From positions 1 to 11,270 of the forward strand of contig USSF01000065.1 of assembly GCA_900557405.1 (NCBI GenBank): a DNA stretch of 11,270 nt. The letters run 5' to 3'. Shown piece after piece: positions 1 through 5,412 of the stretch (within the stretch, counting starts at the first letter, position 1; every line of letters starts with the position of its first letter). A model generated the notes under the pieces. That model made no database searches. It worked only from the letters and a program-made list of their open reading frames with translations, and had not been told where the DNA came from. This DNA comes from an uncultured Prevotella sp. (lineage in GTDB: Bacteria > Bacteroidota > Bacteroidia > Bacteroidales > Bacteroidaceae). Both the position numbers and the translations under genes were made by a program.

Positions 1-495
1 AACTTATTCGTGAATTATTCATATTTATAAAATTAATTTTGAACAGTTACTTATTTTTTTATTTTTATAATCAAATTAATAAGTTAAGTCAAACATGTAG
101 CCGGCGATGGTTCCGCCAAGTTCTGTCCCGAGCCATCCTCCTCCGATATTTCCAATTATTTATTTTTCATGATATAGTTGGTATGGTTAATTTTGTAATT
201 TGATTGTATTTCTTTCCGGATGCAGATTTACAAAAAAATACTAATTTATATGATAAAACCCTACAAAAAATTCTCATTCAAAGAATATGGTAAAAAAATA
301 CAGCAAATACCAAAAAGCGAACCAAATGCCTCATTATTGTTTGGCAAATGGCTTTCAAGACAAGGGCTTGACTCCCTGACAAACAGGACGTTTCCAGCCG
401 GGAAGCCGAGGGGACGGCGATGCCGCAGCGGAGCACGGACAAGAGGTGCGCAGAGAGACATTTGACCCTCTTGGTGGCAATTTATCGACTTTTCG
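1..495. other. Intergenic left flank, mostly non-coding
   Basis: There is no convincing gene here. Bases 1-90 and 150-300 are very AT-rich. Bases 100-150 and 385-460 are islands of higher GC. On the minus strand, 159 down to 76 is a 27-codon open frame that ends in TAA and reads IGGGWLGTELGGTIAGYM near its end. This is glycine-zipper-like, but the frame has no start codon. An ATG at 170-168 on the same strand is out of frame and stops after four codons, so this may be a decayed small peptide gene. Open frames at 220-465 (plus) and 261-461 (minus) overlap, have odd composition and are not accepted. An imperfect stem (440-446 with 467-473) is weak. Confidence 0.6.
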
Positions 496-526
496 TTGGC
501 TATCTGAAATTATTTTATTAGATTTG
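496..526 (+). promoter_or_regulatory. Promoter of the DUF4254-glycosyltransferase operon
   Basis: TAGATTTG at 519-526 matches the Bacteroidetes -7 consensus TAnnTTTG exactly. A TTG at 496-498 lies 20 bases upstream, as expected for the -33 element. The implied start of transcription is near 533, leaving a leader of roughly 20 bases before the ATG at 552. The assignment rests on consensus and position only. Confidence 0.6.
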
Positions 527-551
527 CCGAAAATTACAAGAAACAGACATT

Positions 552-1160
552 ATGACATTCACACAGCTATGCAACAAGGTGTTCAACCTTGCTATCAACG
601 ACTATCACGTGAAAGACAATGTGGACACAGCGATAAACAACCCCTATGACCGCGATTCGGTGGAGAACAGACTCTATCTGAAGTGCTGGATAGACACCGT
701 GCAGTGGCATCTGGAGGACATCATCCGCGACCCGCATATCGACCCGCTGGAGGCCCTCAAGCTGAAGCGCCGCATCGACCGCAGCAACCAGGACCGCACG
801 GACCTCGTGGAGCAGATCGACAGTTATTTCCGCATGAAATACAGCGACGTAAAGGTATTGCCGGATGCTACCATCAACACCGAAAGCCCGGCATGGGCAG
901 TGGACCGTCTCTCTATCCTCGCCCTCAAGATTTACCACATGAAGGAGCAGGCTGAGCGCACCGACGCCACACAGGAGCACAAGGAGAAATGCCAGGCCAA
1001 GCTCAACGTGCTGCTCGAGCAGCAGGTGGACCTCAGCACGGCAATCGACCAGCTCCTTGCCGACATCGAGGCCGGAAGGAAATACATGAAGGTGTACAAG
1101 CAGATGAAGATGTATAACGACCCGGCCACAAACCCCGTACTCTACGCCAACAAGAAATAA
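552..1160 (+). CDS. DUF4254 domain-containing protein
   Basis: A 202-residue soluble protein without signal peptide or membrane segment, so probably cytoplasmic. It resembles the DUF4254 family of Bacteroidetes, whose biochemical role is unknown to me. The N-terminal half holds a conserved-looking block, YDRDSVENRLYLKCWIDTVQ, near residues 32-51. The C-terminal half (about 115-185) is charged and helical, with probable coiled-coil character. The ATG at 552 is chosen because it lies about 20 bases behind a good -7 box and gives a full-length product. Its TAA (1158-1160) shares its last A with the ATG of the next gene (TAATG), which suggests translational coupling. The pairing with a family 9 glycosyltransferase implies an accessory role in glycan or LPS assembly; that is inference from context. 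Confidence 0.85.
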   Translation: MTFTQLCNKVFNLAINDYHVKDNVDTAINNPYDRDSVENRLYLKCWIDTVQWHLEDIIRDPHIDPLEALKLKRRIDRSNQDRTDLVEQIDSYFRMKYSDVKVLPDATINTESPAWAVDRLSILALKIYHMKEQAERTDATQEHKEKCQAKLNVLLEQQVDLSTAIDQLLADIEAGRKYMKVYKQMKMYNDPATNPVLYANKK

Positions 1161-2218
1161 TGAAGAAGGAGCACATCCTCGTAATCAGATTCTCGGCAAT
1201 GGGCGACGTGGCAATGACAGTGCCCGTCATCCAGTCGCTGGCTGAACAGTATCCCGACCTGAGGATTACCATGCTCAGCCAGAAATTCGCGCGCCCGTTC
1301 TTCGAGCACATGCCCCACAACGTCAGCTTCATGGAGGCCGACCTGAAGAACGAATACCACGGCGTGAAGGGGCTCAACGCCCTCTACCGCAGGCTGATGG
1401 CGAAGAACTTCACCGCCATAGCCGACCTTCACAGCGTGTTGCGCTCGCGCTACCTAAGAATGCGCTTCAACATCGACCGCTTCAAGGTGGCCCACATCGA
1501 CAAGCACCGCAATCTGAGACACCAGCTCACGGCGCAGACGGGCAAGAGGCTGGAGCAGCTGCCCACCTCGTTCCAGAACTACGCCGACGTGTTCGCTGCG
1601 CTCGGATACCCCGTGGACATACGCTTCAAGTCTATCTTCCCCGAAGGGAAGGGCGACCTGGCCACGCTGCCCGAAGCGTTCCAAGTGCGCGGAAAGGACG
1701 AGCCGTGGATAGGAGTGGCGCCGTTTGCCGCCCACAAGGGCAAGATATACCCTGCAGCACAGATGGAACAGACGCTCGGCATCATCGCCGGCAGGCATCC
1801 CGGGAGCAGGATATTCCTCTTCGGCGGCGGAAAGGAGGAGAACCGCATAATGCAGGAATGGGCATCGCGCAATGACAGGCTTGAGAACGCCTCGGCACAG
1901 CTCGGCGGCATACGCGACGAACTGGTGCTAATGAGTCATCTCGACGTGATGGTCTCGATGGACAGTTCAAATATGCACCTCGCCTCGCTCGTGGACACAC
2001 CCGTGGTGAGCGTATGGGGGGCGACGCATCCATTCACAGGATTCATGGGTTGGGGACAGGACCCCGACAATGCCGTAATGGTGGATATGCCCTGCCGCCC
2101 GTGCAGCATCTATGGCAACAAGCCGTGCATACGCGGCAACTACCCCTGTCTGACGGGCATCGTACCCGAAATGATTGCCGACAGGGTGGAGTTTCAGCTG
2201 CACAAGGGAAGGAATTAA
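1160..2218 (+). CDS. Glycosyltransferase family 9 (ADP-heptose:LPS heptosyltransferase-like)
   Basis: A 352-residue GT-B fold glycosyltransferase that should transfer a sugar from a nucleotide donor to a lipid-linked or LPS-core acceptor at the inner face of the cytoplasmic membrane. The N-terminal motif RFSAMGDVAMTVPVIQSL (residues 10-27) is the family signature. Asp16 aligns with the catalytic-base aspartate of WaaC-type enzymes. The C-terminal donor domain has SMDSSNMHLASLVDTPVVSV from about residue 266, followed by WGATHP. Cysteines 312, 315, 323 and 330 form a CX2CX7CX6C cluster, similar to the cysteine-rich tail of many heptosyltransferase homologues. Length is normal for the family. 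Many Bacteroidetes LPS cores differ from the enterobacterial heptose core, so neither heptose as donor nor a waa symbol is assigned. The start overlaps the DUF4254 stop by one base. Confidence 0.9.
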   Translation: MKKEHILVIRFSAMGDVAMTVPVIQSLAEQYPDLRITMLSQKFARPFFEHMPHNVSFMEADLKNEYHGVKGLNALYRRLMAKNFTAIADLHSVLRSRYLRMRFNIDRFKVAHIDKHRNLRHQLTAQTGKRLEQLPTSFQNYADVFAALGYPVDIRFKSIFPEGKGDLATLPEAFQVRGKDEPWIGVAPFAAHKGKIYPAAQMEQTLGIIAGRHPGSRIFLFGGGKEENRIMQEWASRNDRLENASAQLGGIRDELVLMSHLDVMVSMDSSNMHLASLVDTPVVSVWGATHPFTGFMGWGQDPDNAVMVDMPCRPCSIYGNKPCIRGNYPCLTGIVPEMIADRVEFQLHKGRN

Positions 2219-2250
2219 GAATGAAGAATGAAGAATGAAGAATGAAGAAT
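2212..2250 (+). repeat. Heptamer tandem array GAATGAA
   Basis: Four exact copies of GAATGAA run from 2219 to 2246 and are followed by GAAT. A degenerate copy, GAATTAA (2212-2218), precedes them and supplies the stop codon of the glycosyltransferase. The array therefore begins inside the end of the gene. Copy number could vary by slippage without altering the protein, because the stop lies before the exact copies. Confidence 0.9.
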
Positions 2251-2425
2251 TGTCGGCTTTGACGATTAAGAAACAACGTTCGGCGGCCGGAGGGAAAGCC
2301 AATTATAGAATTAAGGATTGTCGGCTTTGACGATTAAGAAACAAGGTTCGGCGGCCGGAGGGAAAACCAATTATAGAATTAAGAATTAAGAAACGAAGGT
2401 TCGGCGGCTGAAGGGAAAGTCAATT
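2249..2425 (+). repeat. 68-bp tandem repeat, two full copies and one truncated
   Basis: Copy 1 (2249-2316) and copy 2 (2317-2384) match at 65 of 68 positions. Copy 3 (about 2385-2425) keeps the block from ATTAAGAAAC to AAGTCAATT with several changes, but lacks the GTCGGCTTTGACG segment. Each full unit joins an AT-rich part (AATTATAGAATTAAG) to a GC-rich core (TTCGGCGGCCGGAGGGAAA). No reading frame or protein motif explains it. It lies between the glycosyltransferase stop and its terminator, so it would be transcribed as 3' untranslated RNA. Confidence 0.9.
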
Positions 2426-2441
2426 GAGAATACAAAATAGG

Positions 2442-2474
2442 AAAAGGCTTCCGTGGGATACACGGGAGCCTTTT
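2442..2474. terminator. Bidirectional hairpin terminator between glycosyltransferase and HU
   Basis: AAAAGGCTTCCGTG (2442-2455) pairs with CACGGGAGCCTTTT (2461-2474) over 14 positions, with one wobble pair and a five-base loop. The plus strand ends the stem in TTTTGT. The minus strand ends in TTTTCCTATTTTG. It lies between two convergent genes and can serve both. Confidence 0.85.
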
Positions 2475-2483
2475 GTCTGATAT

Positions 2484-2512
2484 GCATGACGCCGAGGGGC
2501 GGCGCCACATGC
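2484..2512 (-). other. GC-rich hairpin in the HU 3' region
   Basis: GCATG (2484-2488) pairs with CATGC (2508-2512), and CGCCG (2490-2494) pairs with CGGCG (2500-2504). An uneven internal loop and a five-base apex loop separate the arms. It lies between the HU stop codon and the terminator. No T-run follows on the minus strand, so it is probably an RNA-stability or structural element rather than the terminator. Confidence 0.4.
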
Positions 2513-2533
2513 GATGCCTATGAAAAAGCGATA

Positions 2534-2806
2534 TTAGTTCAGAGCACCGTCGAGCTCGGCACCAGCCTTGAACTTGGCAACCTTCTTGGCTGCAATCTGA
2601 ATCTTCTGCTTTGTAGCAGGGTTGATACCTTCGCGGGCCGGACGCTCGTTTACGCTGAATGTACCGAAACCGATCAAAGCAATCTTGTCGCCTTCTACGA
2701 GAGCGTCCTTTATAGCTGCAAGTGTAGCATCGAGAGCCTTCTTAGAATCTGCCTTGCTCAAACCGGCGCCAGCAGCGATTTTGTCAATAAGTTCTGTCTT
2801 GTTCAT
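2534..2806 (-). CDS. hup: HU family DNA-binding protein
   Basis: A 90-residue histone-like protein that binds and bends DNA as a dimer in the nucleoid. It begins MNKTELIDKIAAGAGLS. The HU signature follows at about residues 46-60 (GFGTFSVNERPAREG), where the arm that inserts into the minor groove starts. The lysine-rich C-terminus contains KKVAKFKAG. Length matches canonical HU/IHF family members. The start at 2806 gives this canonical length. A longer in-frame start at 2857 would add 17 residues (beginning MPVQRQQN) that fit no HU protein. The gene is single, with its own promoter about 100 bases upstream. It diverges from the rhomboid gene and converges on the glycosyltransferase operon. 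The proline of the RPAREG motif, which intercalates into DNA in this family, is present. Confidence 0.97.
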   Translation of the reverse strand: MNKTELIDKIAAGAGLSKADSKKALDATLAAIKDALVEGDKIALIGFGTFSVNERPAREGINPATKQKIQIAAKKVAKFKAGAELDGALN

Positions 2807-2907
2807 AATTGTTATTGTTTTAATATTAGTAATGTTTTGTTGTCTTTGTACTGGCAAAATGCGTATTGATGCAACTCAAATGCCGTTTGCAGCAGTAAAA
2901 CGTTTCG

Positions 2908-2938
2908 CAAATATAGCGCAATACTTTTATAAATCAAA
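2908..2938 (-). promoter_or_regulatory. Promoter of the HU gene
   Basis: Read on the minus strand, TTTG (2938-2935), a 19-base spacer and TATATTTG (2915-2908) reproduce the Bacteroidetes -33/-7 consensus almost perfectly. Transcription would begin near 2901, giving an AT-rich leader of about 95 bases before the ATG at 2806. I found no ATG-initiated open frame in that leader. Confidence 0.75.
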
Positions 2939-3020
2939 TAAAAAACAGGAAAAAGTTATGAATATGATTAAAAAAAGCGCCTTAAAGCCCCTTTTTATAG
3001 CTTTTCACGGATATTTTTAG

Positions 3021-3028
3021 TACTTTTG
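3021..3028 (+). promoter_or_regulatory. -7 box for the rhomboid gene
   Basis: TACTTTTG matches TAnnTTTG and lies 35 bases before the ATG at 3064. The implied leader is about 30 bases and very A/T-rich. No clear TTTG or TTG sits at the -33 spacing, so the upstream element is weak or absent. Confidence 0.55.
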
Positions 3029-3063
3029 CCCTCCAAATTAATTATATATAAAGGATTACGACA

Positions 3064-3990
3064 ATGCGTGACATACCTGCAATAACAAAGAATCTGCTCA
3101 TCATCAATGCATTGATGTTCGCGGCGGACTTCGTGTTCGGCAGACTCGGCATCGACCTAAACGACATGCTCGGGCTGCATTTCTTCCTGTCTTCGGATTT
3201 CCACATCTTCCAGCTCTTCACCTACATGTTCATGCATGCAGGGCTGACCCACATATTCTTTAATATGTTCGCCCTCTGGATGTTCGGGCGCATCGTGGAG
3301 AGCGTATGGGGGCCGAAGCGCTTCCTCACATACTATCTCGTGTGCGGAGCCGGAGCCGGAGTGATACAGATGATAGCACAGTTCATATCGTTCTACACCA
3401 TGGCGTCGGAACAGATTCCGGGATTCGGATTCGGCGACATAATGACCGTGGTGCACAACAGCGAGGCGGTGCTCGGCAGCTGGACCACCGTGGGCGCGTC
3501 GGGAGCCATCTACGGCATACTGCTCGCCTTCGGAATGCTATTCCCCGACGAGAGGATCTTCATCTTCCCGCTGCCCGTGCCTATCAAGGCAAAATGGTTC
3601 GTAATACTGTATGCCGCACTGGAGCTGTCACTCGGACTCGGCATGCCGGGCGACAGCGTGGCCCACTTCGCCCACCTCGGCGGAATGCTCTTCGGCTATT
3701 TCCTTATAAGATACTGGCGCAAGAACAGATACGGCGGCGGCATGTACGGCTACGGGGACAGGAGCCAGAGCATCTTCGGCAAGATGAAGGACTACTGGGA
3801 GAAGCACACCGGCAAGAACGCCAGCCGCTTCAACACCACAAGCCGCAGGGAGACCGACTGGGAATACAACGCGCGCAAGAAAAAGGAACAGGACGAGGTG
3901 GACCGCATCCTCGACAAGGTGAGGAAGAGCGGCTACGACAGTCTATCGGCGGAGGAAAAGAAGAAGCTCTTCGACAAGAGCAGGGAATAA
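3064..3990 (+). CDS. Rhomboid family intramembrane serine protease with C-terminal soluble tail
   Basis: A 308-residue polytopic membrane protein expected to cut transmembrane substrates within the cytoplasmic membrane. Ser146 in GASGAIYG and His204 in AHLGGMLFGY form the expected catalytic dyad; His201 lies three residues earlier. The HAGLTHIFFN segment supplies His58, His63 and Asn67, which align with the conserved GlpG residues His145, His150 and Asn154. Residues 1-218 form the membrane domain, with about six helices. A loop at about 114-138 is glycine-rich. Residues 219-308 are a hydrophilic tail with a glycine/tyrosine-rich start (YGGGMYGYG) and a helical end, DRILDKVRKSGYDSLSAEEK. Similar tails occur on other Bacteroidetes rhomboids. 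All key residues are intact. The next gene starts 78 bases downstream with no terminator between, so the two are probably co-transcribed. Confidence 0.93.
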   Translation: MRDIPAITKNLLIINALMFAADFVFGRLGIDLNDMLGLHFFLSSDFHIFQLFTYMFMHAGLTHIFFNMFALWMFGRIVESVWGPKRFLTYYLVCGAGAGVIQMIAQFISFYTMASEQIPGFGFGDIMTVVHNSEAVLGSWTTVGASGAIYGILLAFGMLFPDERIFIFPLPVPIKAKWFVILYAALELSLGLGMPGDSVAHFAHLGGMLFGYFLIRYWRKNRYGGGMYGYGDRSQSIFGKMKDYWEKHTGKNASRFNTTSRRETDWEYNARKKKEQDEVDRILDKVRKSGYDSLSAEEKKKLFDKSRE

Positions 3991-4068
3991 GCCCTGCCCG
4001 ACACAAGGACTGTCGCGCCACGAACGGCGGCGCAGCAGCCCCCACACTACACGACACATTAGGTATAT

Positions 4069-5157
4069 ATGCTTGACAGACTAAAGAAATTCACCCTACA
4101 GATGATGGTTGGCGCAAACGTGGCAACCATCATCGTTATGCTTTTAGTGGGGTTCAGTTACCGGCTGAACCCGCAGGAGCACCCGATAACATCCAGTCTG
4201 GGACTCGCCTACCCCATACTGCTCATCGTCAACACGACATTCCTGGCGCTGTTTCTGATGTTCAAGAAGCTGTACGTCATCATCCCCGTGCTGGGATTCG
4301 TGGTGTGCTACATCCCCACGCGCACCTATTCGCCCGTCAACATCCCCCACTCCACGCCCGACGACGCCATAAAGGTGATGTCGTACAACGTTTTCATGTT
4401 CAACAGGAACGACGAAAACGGACTGCAGAAGATAGCCGAATACGTGAACGGCAGCGGCGCTGCCATAGTGTGCATGCAGGAAAGCGACTACAACAAGGAA
4501 GTCCACGACATATTCAGCAAGGAATACCAGTATATCGACACGGCGCGCAACGCTGCCTACAGCGATGTGCAGATGATACTCAGCAAGTATCCCATACTCT
4601 CGAAGACCCACATCAACACCGACCTCAGGGGCTGCGTCTGCGCCGCATACGAGGTGCTCATCAACGGCGACAGGACAACGGTGATAAACTGCCACTTCGA
4701 GGGAAGCGGACTCTCGCCCGAAGACAGGCAGGAGTTCAAGCGCATGGTGAAGGGGGAATGGAAGAAGGAAACCGTGGGCACGGACTCGAAGCGCATGATC
4801 GTGAACCTCGGCGAGTCGGCAAAGCGCCGTCTGCCGCAGATAGAGGGAGTGATAAAATACATCAAGAGCCGCAAGGGAGAACCGGTGCTGCTCTTCGCCG
4901 ACCTCAACGACAACCCGATATCCTACTGCCACGACCGCCTCGCAAAGACACTCACCGACTGCTATGTGGCGACCGGCAACGGACCGGGCATTTCCTATCA
5001 TTACAACGGCTTCTACGTGAGAATCGACAACGTGATGTGCTCCTCCGACTGGCAGCCGTTTAACTTCAAAGTAGATAGGGACATAGCCGTGTCTGACCAC
5101 TATCCGCTATGGGGATTTGTAAAGAAATCACAGCCGAAAGGCAAAAAAAGACACTGA
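4069..5157 (+). CDS. Membrane-anchored endonuclease/exonuclease/phosphatase family protein
   Basis: A 362-residue protein with three predicted membrane segments (about residues 13-31, 44-65 and 68-84), followed by an EEP-fold catalytic domain (about 100-352). Metal-dependent hydrolase motifs appear in order: SYN (Asn107), MQES (Glu138), NCHFE (Asn207, His209), ADLNDN (Asp278, Asn280), RIDNV (Asp320) and SDHYPL (Asp343, His344). The active site therefore looks complete. The superfamily cleaves phosphodiester or phosphomonoester bonds in nucleic acids, phosphoinositides or sphingolipids, and the substrate cannot be read from the sequence. With three membrane passes, the side on which the domain lies depends on orientation. 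Association with the rhomboid gene suggests an envelope role, but that is inference. The C-terminus is basic (KGKKRH). Confidence 0.9.
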   Translation: MLDRLKKFTLQMMVGANVATIIVMLLVGFSYRLNPQEHPITSSLGLAYPILLIVNTTFLALFLMFKKLYVIIPVLGFVVCYIPTRTYSPVNIPHSTPDDAIKVMSYNVFMFNRNDENGLQKIAEYVNGSGAAIVCMQESDYNKEVHDIFSKEYQYIDTARNAAYSDVQMILSKYPILSKTHINTDLRGCVCAAYEVLINGDRTTVINCHFEGSGLSPEDRQEFKRMVKGEWKKETVGTDSKRMIVNLGESAKRRLPQIEGVIKYIKSRKGEPVLLFADLNDNPISYCHDRLAKTLTDCYVATGNGPGISYHYNGFYVRIDNVMCSSDWQPFNFKVDRDIAVSDHYPLWGFVKKSQPKGKKRH

Positions 5158-5184
5158 CTAACCTATAAGTTTAAAAAAAATAAG

Positions 5185-5192
5185 TATCTTTG
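5185..5192 (+). promoter_or_regulatory. -7 box upstream of secDF
   Basis: TATCTTTG matches TAnnTTTG and starts 28 bases after the stop of the previous gene, preceded by an A-rich run. No good TTG element is found at the -33 spacing. Transcription would start near 5199, giving a leader of about 214 bases before secDF. Confidence 0.55.
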
Positions 5193-5210
5193 CACGCTAT
5201 GTAGCCTGAA

Positions 5211-5360
5211 ATGCGCCCTTTCGTGGCAGAAGTACAGCCGGCAGACCACCGGACAAGCCAGTTGGAAACATCAGGAAACACAGCCCCGGAGACATGCCTC
5301 AGGCCCCGCCCCGAAGCATGGCAAGCCAAGCATGGAAACATGGGAAGCAAAACCTTGTAG
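5211..5360 (+). CDS. Possible 49-codon leader ORF upstream of secDF
   Basis: An ATG at 5211, about 12 bases after the predicted transcription start, opens a frame of 49 codons ending in TAG at 5358-5360. The translation starts MRPFVAEVQPADHRTSQLE and ends WQAKHGNMGSKTL. It is polar, rich in Pro, Thr and Ala, and has no signal sequence or membrane segment. That argues against a SecM- or VemP-type arrest peptide, which must engage the export machinery. No known family is recognised. A GC-rich stretch can stay open by chance, so coding is unproven. Its position directly before a stem with a T-run is the reason to list it. Confidence 0.2.
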   Translation: MRPFVAEVQPADHRTSQLETSGNTAPETCLRPRPEAWQAKHGNMGSKTL

Positions 5361-5381
5361 CCTCCGGAAAGGGAGTTTTTT
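5331..5381 (+). promoter_or_regulatory. Structured end of the secDF leader, attenuator-like
   Basis: CATG (5331-5334), GAAA and CATG (5339-5342) form a small stem with a GNRA-type loop. Further on, CTCC (5362-5365) can pair with GGAG (5372-5375), directly followed by TTTTTT (5376-5381). A competing pairing of AAAACCTT with AAGG and TTTT, with a bulge, is also possible. The stem is short, so termination would be weak. The motif GGAAACA also occurs three times in the leader. The attenuation role is inferred from arrangement only. Confidence 0.3.
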
Positions 5382-5412
5382 GAAAAACTATAATTAAAAC
5401 AATAAAAACAAA

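Noticed and set aside
261..461. A 66-codon open frame on the minus strand.
   Set aside because: It is antisense to the frame above with no supporting signal. Both probably reflect the composition of the region.
220..465. An 81-codon open frame on the plus strand with a Lys-rich start and Arg/Gly-rich end.
   Set aside because: It joins an AT-rich and a GC-rich segment with an abrupt change in composition, has no clear promoter or domain, and is overlapped by an equally open frame on the other strand. It looks like non-coding or repeat-derived DNA.
440..473. A hairpin (CAAGAGG with CCTCTTG) upstream of the DUF4254 promoter, considered as a terminator.
   Set aside because: The stem has seven pairs with a 20-base loop and no T-run, so it is too weak to call.
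2249..2425. The 68-bp repeats considered as a CRISPR array.
   Set aside because: The units are contiguous with no unique spacers between them, and no cas gene is nearby.
2807..2857. A 17-codon N-terminal extension of HU.
   Set aside because: HU proteins begin MNKTELI-like, and the extension has no counterpart. The ATG at 2806 gives the standard 90 residues.
3306..4076. A 256-codon frame on the plus strand.
   Set aside because: It is a shifted-frame shadow of the rhomboid gene, rich in Arg, His and Gln, as expected from an out-of-frame read of GC-rich coding DNA.
4144..5100. A 318-codon frame on the minus strand.
   Set aside because: It is antisense to the EEP gene, whose six catalytic motifs leave no doubt about the true strand; the antisense translation has no recognisable domain.
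5199..5204. A minimal ATG-TAG start-stop in the secDF leader.
   Set aside because: It falls at the predicted transcription start, so it may not be on the mRNA with enough upstream sequence to be translated; most likely chance.
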